From positions 7,947,501 through 8,011,500 of the forward strand of contig NZ_CP024985.1 of the NCBI RefSeq assembly GCF_002803845.1: a stretch of 64,000 bases of DNA, in the 5' to 3' direction. Of the stretch, positions 40,528 through 50,300 are shown piece after piece. The stretch's first letter is position 1. Each line of letters begins with the position of its first letter. Position numbers and translations under genes: made by a program. Source of the DNA: Streptomyces lavendulae subsp. lavendulae. GTDB taxonomy: Bacteria; Actinomycetota; Actinomycetes; Streptomycetales; Streptomycetaceae. Under the pieces are notes generated by a model that was not told where the DNA came from, ran no database searches, and saw nothing but the letters and a program-made list of their open reading frames with translations.

Positions 40528-42699
40528 TCAGCCCGGGATCAGAGCACGCAGGTTTTCCGGCGTGACGACCAGCGAATCCGGGTGCAGCCCGTCCGGACGT
40601 TCCAGCCCGATGTACGTGACCGGGCCGTCCGGAACCGTCGTGCCGTCCCACACCGTGACGGCCCCGGCGCCCCCGGCCATCAGCCCGGTGAGGTAGCGCA
40701 CCGTGAGGGGCTCACGCTCGACGAGGGCGCGCACCAGCACCGCGACCGACACCCGGTTCCCCTCGACCCGGTTGGCGTTCGGGTTGCCCCGCAGGTACAG
40801 GTGGAGCCACTTGGCGCGCCAGCGGCCGTCGCTCCCGCGCACGAACGCCAACGGCAGCGCGACCCTGCCGGGGCCGCGCAGCTCCGACTTCATCCGTACG
40901 GTGCGCGCCTCGAAGGGGCGGCCCTCCTGCTCGGCGTCGCGCAGCATGAAGCCGAAGAGCGACTCCTCGGCCTCCTCGAAACCCTCTCCCGAGTAGATGT
41001 TGACCTGCGGGACGATGAACGTGCCGCGCACGGCGTCCAATCGCAGGTTGATGAACTCCGAGGCACCGTCCGGCGCGTTCGTGATGTCGCCCGAGTGCTC
41101 CCCGCCGACATCGGTGAGCGCGGTGAACGACAGCCAGGACAGGGTCTCGTACGAGGCGTCCAGCATCAGCGCCGACAGGTCGTAGTCGGTGCTGCGGCTC
41201 GTCTGCTTCCAGTGGACGAAGAAGCGCAGCAGTTCTCCGTCGACCGGTGAGAGGGAGCCGCGCGGCAGCACCCCGAGACCGGCGGCCGTCGCCCTGCCGC
41301 TGAGCGGGAGCGCGACGTCGAGGACGTCCGGGTCGATCAGCAGGTGCCCGGCCTCCGGGAGGCGGCGCCGCGTCTCGGCGTCCAGCACGCCGATCAGCCG
41401 CTCGCGCTCGCGCGACGGCACGGGCGCGCGGTCGTCGGTAGTGACCCAGGCCCGGCCCTGGCGATTGACGAAGACACGGCGGCCGCGGGCTTCTTCCGCA
41501 CGGTTGTGGAGGTGCTCGCGCACCGCCAGCAGGACCCGCCCCGCCACCCGCGGAACGCTCTGTTCGACGGCGGCCACGACCGCGTCGCGCTCGTCCTGGA
41601 CGCGGCACGCGCGCAGCAGCCGGTCCAGGGACCGCAGCAGCCGGCCGGGAGCGGCCGTCAGCAGCCGCGCCGCCCCCGTGACGTCGTCCACGGCGAGCAG
41701 CGCCTCGACCCGGCTGTCGAACGACCGGGCCTCCTCCTCGCCCCGCGCGACGGCGAACACCCGGGCGGCGTGCGGCCAGCGCGGGTACTCGTGCGGGTGG
41801 AGGCGCTCGCCGAGGCGCTTGAACGCCTCACGGTGGGCGGTGACGTCGGCGAGCTTGGCCGGAGCCGCCGCCACCACCGCGTCCAGGGAAGCGAGCAGGG
41901 CGCGGCGGACGGGCCTGGACAGGGACCGCAGCCGGGTGGGCTCCACCAGCGTCACGTCGCCGTCCGACAGCGCGCAGGCCAGCCGGAGCACATCCGTGAC
42001 GGTGTTCACGAGGAGCTCGGCACCGGCGCCGAGGCGGGCCAGGTTGACGACGGCGCGGTTCTCCCGGACCGGGATCGCCTCGGGCTGGAGCCCGTCGACG
42101 CAGTGCCCGGCGAGCGCGGAGAGGTCACGCAGGCCCTCCTCGCCCAGCGGGGTGGTGCTGCCCGCCAGGGCCAGGTACAGGGCGGTGACCTCCTCGTCCG
42201 GGGTGCCGCCCGGGTGCAGGACCGTGACGCGGTCACCCGCGGCGGCGATCAGCTCCTCGTGCGCGGCGAGCATCTCGGCATGGGTGTGCCGGTAGTTGCC
42301 GTACGAAGGGAGGGTCAGCAGGTCGACCACACCGGTGCGGAGCTGGGCGACGGTGCCGTCGCGCGAGGCCTCGTCGGCGAGCGCCTCGGCGACGCACCGC
42401 TCCCAGAAGTCGGCCGTGTCCGGCACGTTGGCCGGGAAGTCCACGAAGTAGACGTTGTGCCGTACGTGGTCGCCCACCATCTCGCGGACGGTGTCCAGCG
42501 TGCGCGCGGCGGTGTCGAGGACCGTTTCTGCGGACAGCCCCGCCAGGCGCTCCAGCAGGGCGGCCGACAGCTTGAAGCCCACGGACATCAGCGCGGCGTC
42601 GAACTGCCGCGCCGCCGCGCCGCCCCGGCCGAGTGGGCCGTGGGGCAGGGGTATGCGGTGGGTGTGCCGGACGACCAGGCGTTCGAAGGGGTGGATCAT
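40528..42699 (-). CDS. Large TerD-domain protein
   Basis: A 723-residue cytoplasmic protein. The C-terminal ~200 residues carry a TerD-type beta-sandwich: LRFFVHWKQTSRSTDYDLSAL, FTALTDVGGEHSGDITNAPDG, FINLRLDAVRGTFIVPQVNIYSGEGFEEAEE. The Asp-rich loops match the calcium-binding sites of tellurium-resistance proteins. The N-terminal ~480 residues are helical and unfamiliar, with PSYGNYRHTHAEMLAAHEELI and GRRVFVNRQGRAWVTTDDRAPVPSRERERLI. TerD proteins act in stress, phage and metal responses, often with VWA partners; a VWA gene lies at 57.6 kb. The ATG at 42699 has no clear ribosome site, so the start is uncertain. Confidence 0.85.
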   Translation of the reverse strand: MIHPFERLVVRHTHRIPLPHGPLGRGGAAARQFDAALMSVGFKLSAALLERLAGLSAETVLDTAARTLDTVREMVGDHVRHNVYFVDFPANVPDTADFWERCVAEALADEASRDGTVAQLRTGVVDLLTLPSYGNYRHTHAEMLAAHEELIAAAGDRVTVLHPGGTPDEEVTALYLALAGSTTPLGEEGLRDLSALAGHCVDGLQPEAIPVRENRAVVNLARLGAGAELLVNTVTDVLRLACALSDGDVTLVEPTRLRSLSRPVRRALLASLDAVVAAAPAKLADVTAHREAFKRLGERLHPHEYPRWPHAARVFAVARGEEEARSFDSRVEALLAVDDVTGAARLLTAAPGRLLRSLDRLLRACRVQDERDAVVAAVEQSVPRVAGRVLLAVREHLHNRAEEARGRRVFVNRQGRAWVTTDDRAPVPSRERERLIGVLDAETRRRLPEAGHLLIDPDVLDVALPLSGRATAAGLGVLPRGSLSPVDGELLRFFVHWKQTSRSTDYDLSALMLDASYETLSWLSFTALTDVGGEHSGDITNAPDGASEFINLRLDAVRGTFIVPQVNIYSGEGFEEAEESLFGFMLRDAEQEGRPFEARTVRMKSELRGPGRVALPLAFVRGSDGRWRAKWLHLYLRGNPNANRVEGNRVSVAVLVRALVEREPLTVRYLTGLMAGGAGAVTVWDGTTVPDGPVTYIGLERPDGLHPDSLVVTPENLRALIPG

Positions 42700-42890
42700 C
42701 CGGGCATGATCCCAGAACCGCGCGGGGGACACATACACGTTTTCGAACGCGCCGGTGCATTGGAGTGGCCCGCGGCGCGGCCGGTGGCGTGGCTTCCGCC
42801 CGGCCCGTGGCGGCTGCCTAGGGTCGTCCCGACCAGGCCGTCCGGGACGCGGTCGGCCCTTTCGCACCATTCGGAACAGGTGGGTGAATC

Positions 42891-43847
42891 GTGGCACGCC
42901 TCACGGCCGAGTCGCAGTCGCACGTACCCGAACCCCAGGCGGGCGCGGTCCGCAGCCGCGGGCGGCTGACGCGGCGTCTGGCCGCCTTCGCCGGAGTGCT
43001 GCTCCTGTGCGCACTGCCCGCGCGAGCGGCCGGAGCCGACCAGCCGCACGACGTAGGCCCGCACACCGGCCCGCCGTTGTACGTGTCCGACTACGGCAAC
43101 AACCGCGTGGTCACGCTGCCCGTCGACGCAGGCGCCCAGACGACCCTCCCTCTGGACGGCCTGGTACGCCCGACAGGACTGGCCTGGGACCGTGCGGGCC
43201 GCCTCTACGTCTCCGACACCGGGAACAACCGCGTGGTGCGGTCGGCCCCGGACGGCAGCGGGCAGTCCACCGTGCCCACCGAGGGCCTCTCGCGCCCCCT
43301 GGGCCTGGCCGTCGACGCCGCCGGGGACCTCTACATCGCCGACAGCTTCAACGACCGCGTCGTGAAGGTGCCGGCCGACGGCGGCGGCCAGACCACCGTT
43401 CCCACCACCGGGCTGCTGCACCCCTGGGGGCTGGCCCTGGAACCCGACGGGGACCTGTACGTCTCCGACTTCGTCAACGACCGCGTGGTGAAGGTGCCCG
43501 CCGACGGGAGCGGCCAGTCCACCGTCCCCACCTCCGGCCTCTCGCAGCCCACCGGCCTGGCCCTGAACACCGCCGGAGACCTCTACGTCTCCGACAGCGG
43601 CAACAACCGCGTGGTGCGGATCGCGGCGGGAACCGGCGAGCAGACCACGGTGCCCACCACCGGCCTGAGCAGCCCGCTCGGCCTCGCCCTCGACCAGCAC
43701 GGCGCCCTCTACGTCGCCGACGCCTTCAACAACCGGGTCGTACGCGTCCGTCTCACCGACGGCGCACAGAGCACCGTGGACTCCACGGACCTGAACACCC
43801 CGACGGGCCTCGCGTTCCCTCCGCGTTCCGCCCGCCCGAAGCGCTAG
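42891..43847 (+). CDS. Secreted NHL-repeat beta-propeller protein
   Basis: A 318-residue exported protein. Signal region: RRLAAFAGVLLLCALPARAAG. The mature part is six NHL repeats of about 43 residues, each with a core like GDLYVSDSGNNRVVRI or GALYVADAFNNRVVRV, forming a six-bladed propeller. It closely resembles the extracellular sensor domain of actinobacterial PknD kinases but has no kinase or membrane helix, so it may bind a ligand or wall polymer as a free protein. GTG start at 42891. Adjacent to the TerD-domain gene, divergent. Confidence 0.9.
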   Translation: MARLTAESQSHVPEPQAGAVRSRGRLTRRLAAFAGVLLLCALPARAAGADQPHDVGPHTGPPLYVSDYGNNRVVTLPVDAGAQTTLPLDGLVRPTGLAWDRAGRLYVSDTGNNRVVRSAPDGSGQSTVPTEGLSRPLGLAVDAAGDLYIADSFNDRVVKVPADGGGQTTVPTTGLLHPWGLALEPDGDLYVSDFVNDRVVKVPADGSGQSTVPTSGLSQPTGLALNTAGDLYVSDSGNNRVVRIAAGTGEQTTVPTTGLSSPLGLALDQHGALYVADAFNNRVVRVRLTDGAQSTVDSTDLNTPTGLAFPPRSARPKR

Positions 43848-44049
43848 AACCCTCCACCCGCGGCGGCCGTACCCGCCCCGGGTCCCCGATCCCTCGGAAG
43901 GCACCGCCCTCCGCCACCACCCCGACGACCTGATGTCATAGCCTCCACACTGACCGACCGGGGAGCACGGCCGGGTTGTCGGGCGTTGGAGCGTGGGAGG
44001 CGCGGTCTCTTCGGACACACCGCGCCACCCGAGGGAAGAGGAGGATCCG

Positions 44050-44781
44050 ATGAGCACGGCCGACGAGGGACGGCAGTGGCCGGACGAGGCCAGTGTCGAC
44101 AACGCGCGGACGACGCTGCTGCAGCTCCTCGCGCGGGCAGGGGTCCCCTCCGACGACGCGCGGGAACTGATCGGCCTGGTGGAAGCGGGCGCCCTGGCCC
44201 TCGCCTACGAGGAACTGAGCGGCAGCGACCGCGGCGTGCCGGGGGACAAGGGCGAGGAGTACGGCACGGGCTGGCTCGACGGCGCCGCGGACACGCTGGA
44301 GGAGCTCGGCGCCGTCGCCGAACGGACCCTCCTGCGGGTCGTGGGCCCGGAGGGGCCGCAGGGCCCGGCGGGGGAGCGCCCGCGGGCCGGACGCATGGAG
44401 GTGGAACGGGCGCGGGTCGCGCTCACGCCCCTGTACCTGTCGTTCACGGCGGTCTCGGAACTGGACCCGGAGGTGACCGAGGAGGTGCTCGCCGCCGTCC
44501 TCGCCACGATGACGGTCCGCCAGCGGGCCGGGTACGCCGGCCGGCTCACGCGGTTCGCCGCGGCCCACCGGTCGCGGCTGGAGCGGATGTTCGCGGCGTT
44601 CGGACCGGACAGCGCCATCACGGTGCACGGCCGCTACTCGCTCCTCCACTCCGCCACGAGCCTCGCGGTGCTGGAGCGTCTCGCCACCGTGCCCGGGGAA
44701 CTGCGTGAGGAGTGGGACGCGGCGGAGCTGCCGCCCGCGTGGCTCGACGGGCTGACCACCGCCTGGGACGCCCCTGCATGA
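44050..44781 (+). CDS. Hypothetical protein
   Basis: A 243-residue, acidic, largely helical cytoplasmic protein. Recognisable segments are LLQLLARAGVPSDDARELIGLVEAGALALAYEEL near the N-terminus, a Gly/Pro-rich hinge (GPEGPQGPAGERPRAGR) near residue 110, and LTRFAAAHRSRLERMFAAFGPDSAITVHGRYSLLHSATSLAVLERLA near the C-terminus. I do not recognise a family. GAGGAGG precedes the ATG at 44050, so I use it instead of the longer frame at 43993. It ends 54 bp before the 3' end of the tRNA-like gene on the other strand. Confidence 0.7.
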   Translation: MSTADEGRQWPDEASVDNARTTLLQLLARAGVPSDDARELIGLVEAGALALAYEELSGSDRGVPGDKGEEYGTGWLDGAADTLEELGAVAERTLLRVVGPEGPQGPAGERPRAGRMEVERARVALTPLYLSFTAVSELDPEVTEEVLAAVLATMTVRQRAGYAGRLTRFAAAHRSRLERMFAAFGPDSAITVHGRYSLLHSATSLAVLERLATVPGELREEWDAAELPPAWLDGLTTAWDAPA

Positions 44782-44835
44782 CCGCGGGCCGGCCGTCGCT
44801 CCGGGCCCGGACGCGCACCGGGCCGGCCGGAGGGA

Positions 44836-44910
44836 CGGGGCCGACCGGATTCGAACCGGCGTCCTCGCGGTTTTGGAGACCGCGCGCGTCGACCTCTGCG
44901 CTACGGCCCC
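44836..44910 (-). tRNA. tRNA-Trp (CCA anticodon), slightly atypical
   Basis: A 75-nt cloverleaf on the minus strand. The acceptor stem GGGGCCG pairs with CGGCCCC, the discriminator is G (as in bacterial tRNA-Trp), the anticodon stem is GCGGT/ACCGC with loop CTCCAAA giving anticodon CCA, and the T arm is GCCGG-TTCGAAT-CCGGT. The D stem GCGC/GCGC closes directly onto the anticodon stem with no base at position 26, which is unusual. CCA is not encoded. It may be a minor or pseudo tRNA beside the main tRNA-Trp expected elsewhere. Confidence 0.78.
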
Positions 44911-44956
44911 GTCCGCCCGGCATCGTAGGCCACCGAGCGGCCCGCAGGCCTCCGCG

Positions 44957-45298
44957 TCACCTGCCGTAGAGGAAGAAGCGGGCGGGGACGAAGACCTCGT
45001 GCCCGGTCGGGAAGCGGACCCGCACCCCGGCCTGCGTCCAGGTGGTGGATTCGATGCCGTCCTTCCCCAGCGCGGTGTCGATGTCCACCCAGTGCCCGTA
45101 GGTCTGGACGTTCTCCCTGCCGATCACCATCTTGTACGAGTGCCGCCCGGACGGGGTGTGGGAGTGCACGAGCGCGAGCGAGTGCGGGACCCGGTCGGCG
45201 TAGACCACCCCCGAGGGAGCGTCGCTGCGGTACGTCACCTCGGTCCGCGGCCACCACAGGACCGTCATGACCACGGAAGTCAGCACGACTCCCGCCAC
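44957..45298 (-). CDS. Hypothetical membrane-anchored protein; true start uncertain
   Basis: A protein of at least 113 residues: one membrane helix (AGVVLTSVVMTVLWW) then an exterior domain rich in beta strands (VVYADRVPHSLALVHSHTPSG, YKMVIGRENVQTYGHWVDIDTALG, VRVRFPTGHEVFVPARFF). The first standard start (GTG 45298) falls inside the helix. The same frame continues upstream for 29 codons through a basic segment (AGRRRRAGIRPALLGG) to an ATC at 45385 that sits just after GGAGGGG, which would give a normal N-in membrane protein. Either ATC is used or a start codon has mutated. Family not recognised. Confidence 0.55.
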   Translation of the reverse strand: MAGVVLTSVVMTVLWWPRTEVTYRSDAPSGVVYADRVPHSLALVHSHTPSGRHSYKMVIGRENVQTYGHWVDIDTALGKDGIESTTWTQAGVRVRFPTGHEVFVPARFFLYGR

Positions 45299-45385
45299 GC
45301 CGCCCAGCAGTGCCGGGCGGATTCCGGCCCTGCGGCGGCGCCCTGCGGTCGGATCGGGTCGGTCTGCGGTGAGCGCGTCGATGAT

Positions 45386-45812
45386 GCCCCTCCAGGATCG
45401 GCCCCGCCCCGGACCGGCTGACCGGAGGCGGCTCTACGGGTAGGACGCGCAACCGGGGGCGATCGGTTGTGGACGGCTTCTTTCCCGCTCACGGCCGGTC
45501 ACGTTCGGTGAGATCCGGGGGGTCCGGCGGTGAGCCGTCCCATAGGACCCAGGTCACATACGAACCGGCGTCGTAGGCCCCGGAGGCCCCGTGGGCACCC
45601 GCTCGGAGGGGGGCCGGCGGGCCGCCGCTGCGAGGGTGGCTAGTAGGCGGGGTCTTTGCCAGGCGGTCGGGGCGTCGGTAGAACTGGATGAGTCGCCGGG
45701 CGGCACGGGTGCTTCACCCGCCGCCCTGGATCCCCTCTCCTTTGCGTGAGTGGTTCACGCACGTCTTCGGCGTGCCCGCGACGGTCCTTGTCCCCTTCGG
45801 AAGGTTCCCTCC
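45386..45812. other. Leader region of transglycosylase copy A
   Basis: 427 bp without a gene. 45496-45584 is similar, but not identical, to 54998-55078. From 45625 the sequence is almost identical to the second copy. Small hairpins are seen at 45707-45719 (GGGTG-CTT-CACCC) and 45744-45760 (GCGTGA-GTGGT-TCACGC). A structured 5' untranslated leader is inferred. Confidence 0.55.
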
Positions 45813-46217
45813 GTGTCCAACGCCGTCATCCGCCGCATCGCCGCTTCGAAGAAGACCCTCGCGGGTACCGTCCTCGCCCTGGGTGTCGCCGGCTCGATGC
45901 TGGCCACCGTTCCCGCGCAGGCCGCCCCGATGAACGCCAAGGCGATCGCCCAGCAGATGATCAAGGACCCGGCGCAGTTCGCGGCCTTCGACAAGATCGT
46001 CTCCCACGAGAGCGGCTGGGACTTCACCGCCACCAACGCCTCCTCGGGCGCCTACGGCCTGGTCCAGGCCCTGCCGGCCTCGAAGATGGCCTCGGCCGGC
46101 TCCGACTGGAAGTCCAACCCGGCCACCCAGATCAAGTGGGGCCTGGACTACATGAACTCCCGCTACGGCAGCCCCGTCGGCGCCTGGAACTTCTGGCAGA
46201 ACAACCACTGGTACTAA
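45813..46217 (+). CDS. Secreted lysozyme-like transglycosylase, copy A
   Basis: A 134-residue exported protein. Signal peptide MSNAVIRRIAASKKTLAGTV...MLATVPAQAA is cleaved before PMNAKAIAQQMIKDPAQ. The mature part is a minimal SLT/lysozyme-like fold with catalytic-type Glu66 in IVSHESGWD, then SSGAYGLVQALPASKM and the Trp/Asn-rich end AWNFWQNNHWY. Such small transglycosylases cut peptidoglycan during growth or spore germination. The GTG start at 45813 yields a proper signal peptide. The protein is identical to copy B at 55348-55752. Confidence 0.92.
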   Translation: MSNAVIRRIAASKKTLAGTVLALGVAGSMLATVPAQAAPMNAKAIAQQMIKDPAQFAAFDKIVSHESGWDFTATNASSGAYGLVQALPASKMASAGSDWKSNPATQIKWGLDYMNSRYGSPVGAWNFWQNNHWY

Positions 46218-46279
46218 ACCACCCGTGGACCGCGCACAGCGCACCGAAGACACACGCACACACAAACGCATACGCAGAC

Positions 46280-46317
46280 GAAAACGCCCGGCCGGGACCA
46301 ACCCGCCGGGCGTTTTC
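46280..46317. terminator. Intrinsic terminator of copy A
   Basis: GAAAACGCCCGG (46280-46291) pairs with CCGGGCGTTTTC (46306-46317). The TTTT run is at the hairpin foot. Identical to the copy B terminator. Confidence 0.92.
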
Positions 46318-46425
46318 GCATGCCCGGGCGCTTCGGCCCCGGGCCGCTCCCTCCCCCGGGCGGGGGAGTGGGGATCAGCCCGGGAAGGGATGTGGGGGTC
46401 GGCCCGCCGCGGCGAGGCTCGTGTC

Positions 46426-47328
46426 ATGACTTCGAAGATCCTGACGTCGAACGTTGCGACGGTCTGTGGCTGGTGGGCGGGTGTCGCGGGTGCCCTCGCG
46501 GTCGGGGCCGGGCTGCTGGAATCCCGGCCGCCGCTCGCCGTGTGGGCCCTCGCGGGAGCGGCGGCAGCGGCGGGCGCGGGGCTCGCCGCACGGGCGCGCG
46601 TACCGCTCTGGGCGGCGTGCGGGCTGTCCGTCACGGCCGGCTGCACCCTGCTGATGGACGTGATCGCGCTGCTGTTCGGGCAGCGCGTGGACAGCGTGAC
46701 GGGGGCGGTGGCCCACGCGCTGGGCCTGGTGGGAGCGCTGCTCACGGGCGCCGTCGCCATGGCAGTCACCGGGAGGCGGGACGTGGCCGCGGGAGCCCCG
46801 ACAGGTCCTCCGGGACGGTGGATCCCGTACCTCGGGGTGCTGACCTTCCTGCCGTACGTGGCGATGAAGCTCCACTGGGCCCTGGGCGGCACCTTCGCGG
46901 GGGTGAGCGGGGCCGAGGTGCTGGCGGAGTCCGAGCGGAACGGGGCCTCGGGGCTGTGGCTGACCCTGGAACGGTGGGGGCTGGACGCCACCGTACTGAT
47001 GGCCCTCGTGGGGATCCTGCTGCTGTTCTGCCTGATCCGGCCGTGGGGCCTGCGCCTGCCGCGGTGGCTGCCGCTGACCCCGGCACTGATCGGGACGGCC
47101 ACGCTCGTGCCGTACGGGCTGCTGGGGCTGGGATACCTGGTGCTGGCGCAGACGGGAGCGGTCGGTATCTCTTCCGGGGCCTTCCACTCGGAGGACGACA
47201 CGCTCCTGGTGGCGTGGATCGGGTACACGGCCTTCTCCGGCTACGGGGTGGCCCTGCTGGCGGCGACCCGCTGGTACTGGCGTCGCACCCGTGAGCACGG
47301 AGGGCCTACGCCTCTCCGGCGGCCCTGA
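46426..47328 (+). CDS. Polytopic membrane protein of unknown function
   Basis: A 300-residue protein with about eight hydrophobic helices, for example VCGWWAGVAGALAVGAGLL, LSVTAGCTLLMDVIALLF, YLGVLTFLPYVAMKLHWALGG, ATVLMALVGILLLFCLI and LIGTATLVPYGLLGLGYLVL. A Trp/Lys/His-containing stretch in helix 5 may be functional. No family is recognised. Its 3' end overlaps that of the giant HEAT gene by 23 bp in convergent orientation. GAGG lies 9 bases before the ATG at 46426. Confidence 0.75.
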   Translation: MTSKILTSNVATVCGWWAGVAGALAVGAGLLESRPPLAVWALAGAAAAAGAGLAARARVPLWAACGLSVTAGCTLLMDVIALLFGQRVDSVTGAVAHALGLVGALLTGAVAMAVTGRRDVAAGAPTGPPGRWIPYLGVLTFLPYVAMKLHWALGGTFAGVSGAEVLAESERNGASGLWLTLERWGLDATVLMALVGILLLFCLIRPWGLRLPRWLPLTPALIGTATLVPYGLLGLGYLVLAQTGAVGISSGAFHSEDDTLLVAWIGYTAFSGYGVALLAATRWYWRRTREHGGPTPLRRP

Positions 47329-50300
47329 TCCGGTCGAGAACCACCGTATAGAGGGGGCGCCGGTCCGGCCGGGCGTTGCCGGCGGCGTGCCGGAGGGCGG
47401 GGACCGCCGCCGTACCCATGCCCACGAGCCCCTCGGCCGCGGCCTTGCGGACGGCGGGATGGGGGTGCCCCAGCAGACCGGTCACGGCGGGGGCCGCGGG
47501 TGCCCAGTTCGCGTGGCAGAGCGTCCGGACCGCTGTGCGCACCAGGTCCGGCTGGGGGTCGTCCAGCAGGACCGACGTGTGGTGCAGGTAGGTGGGGCGG
47601 TCCAGCACGGCCCGCGAGGTCCGGTGGGCGTGCAGGCGAACCCCGGGCTCGGGATGGTGGAGCAGCCCGTCGATCAGCTCCCGCAGCGCCGGGTCCCGGT
47701 CCGCGTCCGGACCGCGGTGTCCCGCCACCAGCCGCGTGAGCGCCCGGCGCACCTCCACCGGATCGCCGCCGCGGGCCAGCTCCAGCAGCTCCTGCCGCGA
47801 CGGAGGCACCGACGCCTGCGCCGGCGCGGCCGGGGCACGGCGGCGGAGCGCCGCCAGCGCGGCGGCGTCCTGCCGCGCCGCGTCCGGGCGGCGCAGCGGA
47901 CCCTCGACGAGGAGCAGCCGGCCGGCGAGGTCCTCGCGGCCTTCGGTCCGCAGCCGGCGGCGTACCCGGCTCAGCGCGGGGGTGCGCAGCAGGGGGCGTC
48001 CGAGGAGCAGGTCGAGGAACCCCCACGCGCCGGCGTCGAGGCGCTCGCCGAGCCGCTCCGCCAGTACGTCGGCGGGGACCGCGCGCAGCGCCCGCCCGGC
48101 CGCGGAACTGCCGGACGGCGGGTCGTTCTCCCACCATTCGAGCAGCAGCGGGACCAGCGGTTCCAGCTCCTCTGCTTCCAGCCGGGCGGCCACGAGCGCC
48201 ACCCGGTCGTGCAGGATTCCGTCCGCGCGCAGTTCCGCCTCGTCGACGGCGGGCAGCGCGCGGGCGGGGACGGCACCGAGGGGGAGGTCGACGCGGCCCC
48301 GCAGGTACGCGCGGAGCACGGCCAGCCGGGCCTCGGGCTCCGGCCACCGCGCGAGCGCCACGGCGGCGGCCCGCCGGCGGTCCGGAGCGGGGGCCCCGAG
48401 CATGTCCAGCAGGCGCTCCCGCAGTGCGGCGGAACGGGGCTGGTCGAGGTCGTCGACGCGTACGGTCCGCGGCGGCGGCACCGTGGCGCGGGCGGTCTCG
48501 GCGATGGTCCAGGGGGGCGCGTCGAGGGGTTGGACGTCCGTCATCCAGTCGACGAGCGCGGCGCGCACCTCGGGGACGGCAGCGGGGTGGACGCCGATCA
48601 GGGCGTCCAGGGTCTCCCGGGACCCGGGGGCGCCGTCCCGCCGTTCGCGGAGTCCGCGCAGTTCCTCCAGCGCCTTCGGCGAGCGCACCGCGGCGTCGAG
48701 CGCGGCGCGCCAGGGTCCCGCCCCTGCGGCGGCACGGACCCCGGCTGCGGGGGAGTGCGGGACGGCGAAGGCCTCGCGCAGTACGGCGGCCTCCGCCTCC
48801 CGGGGGTCGGCCCCCAGTCGGGCCGCGGCGAGCGCCTCATCCAGGTCGGACCGGACCGGTACGGCGCCCAGGGCGCGCAGCAGCGTCAGGGTGGACCGGC
48901 TCCCGGCGGGTGCGGGGGGCAGCGCGCGCACCGTGTGGGCGACGGCAGCCTTCCCGGCCGCCGCGAGGGTCGGCGCGACCGCTTCGAGCACCGCGAGGAG
49001 GGCGTCCCGGTCCGCGGCCGAGGCCGCGTCCGGCCCGGAGAGCCGGGCGAGTGCGGCGAGCCCGTCGAGGAGGACGTCCGCGGACCGGCCGAAGGCCGTC
49101 AGTTCCCCGGCCGTCCACGGCGCGGGGCAGAGCCGCAGGGTGAGCCGCAGTACGGGACGTGCCCGGACGGCGGGTTCGCGGCCGGCCAGGCGGAGCCAGT
49201 CCGCCAGCATCGGCCGCAGCGTCCGCAGCCGGTCGGGGCGGGGCGGTTCGGGCCGCGCGGCGAGACGGAGCGCGGCCGAGGAGTCCCACCCCTGCTCCGT
49301 CAGCCTCCTGACGTCGTGTTCCGCCCCGGTGTCGGCCATCGGCGGCGGTGGCGCCGCCGCGGTGATCCCGTGGCGGGCCATGGCCGTCGACAGGTCCCCG
49401 GCCGACCCGGAGGCGAGGGAGATCCGGCCGCTCGCCAGCAGGGCGAGGAGGGTCGGCGCGACCCGTGACGACTGGCCGTCCAGCGCGAGGACCGAGCGCG
49501 CCGACAGCGTGCGGTCGAGGGCCTCCAGCAGCAGTTCGCGGGTGCGGGCGTCCTCGCCGTGTTCGGCGGCGGCGAGGACGGTCGCCGGGTAGGCGTCGCC
49601 GAGGATGCCGCGCAGGGCCTCGACGAGCGTGCCGCGCAGGCCCGGATTGTCGTGGCGCCCGAGCCAGTGGAGCAGCGCCGGTACGGCCAGGGGCGTGCCC
49701 GCGGCGACCAGGACCTGGGCGGCGGTCTTCTTGACGTTCATGTTCGGATGGCCGAGGCAGCGGGCGATCGCGGTCGCGGCCCAGCGGGCCCGCGCGTGAC
49801 CGAGCGCCAGCAGCGCCTGCCGTACCGTCTGGACGTCCTGGGCCGCCGTCAGTGCTATCAGGGTCGCCGACAGCGCCTGCGCGTCGTCCCCCGTGGCGTC
49901 GCGGGCGAGCAACGCGATCACGTGCTTGCGTACGTGCCGGTCGCGGTGGCGCAGCAGGCGGTGCACCCGCGCACGGGTGCCCGCGTAGGGGGCACGGAGC
50001 AGGAGTTCGAGCAGGATCGCCTGCTCGCCGGCCGCCAGTCCGGGCCGGTCCAGCAGGTCCAGTGTCATGGTCGCGGCGAGCGCGTTCCCGGCTTCCGCCG
50101 CGGTGGTCGCGTCGAGCAGGCAGGAGGGGCGGATCCGTCCCCGCTGGTGGAGGCGACGGCCCAGGCCGTACACGGCCTCCAGGACCTCCTGGGGCACCAC
50201 GGGCTCCCCGGCCGGACGGCCGCCGTCCGAACGCGGGGTGCCCGCGCCCGGATCGGGGGACGCCGCCAGCTCGGCCACGACGCGCAGGAGCAGGTCGGCC

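Larger units (their letters stand above)
45625..46327. repeat. 703-bp direct repeat, copy A
   Basis: Matches 55162-55862 apart from two extra bases (CT in the run CCCCTCTCC, about 45735) and one silent base (C at 45908, G at 55443). It holds leader, transglycosylase gene and terminator. Compared by eye. Confidence 0.93.

Noticed and set aside
44836..44910. tRNA gene as an integration site of a mobile island
   Set aside because: No integrase gene and no second copy of the tRNA 3' end were found in the window.
45496..45812. c-di-AMP (ydaO) riboswitch before the transglycosylase gene
   Set aside because: Wall-hydrolase genes of actinomycetes often have one, but I could not find the conserved ydaO core words in this leader. 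Only short hairpins are visible.
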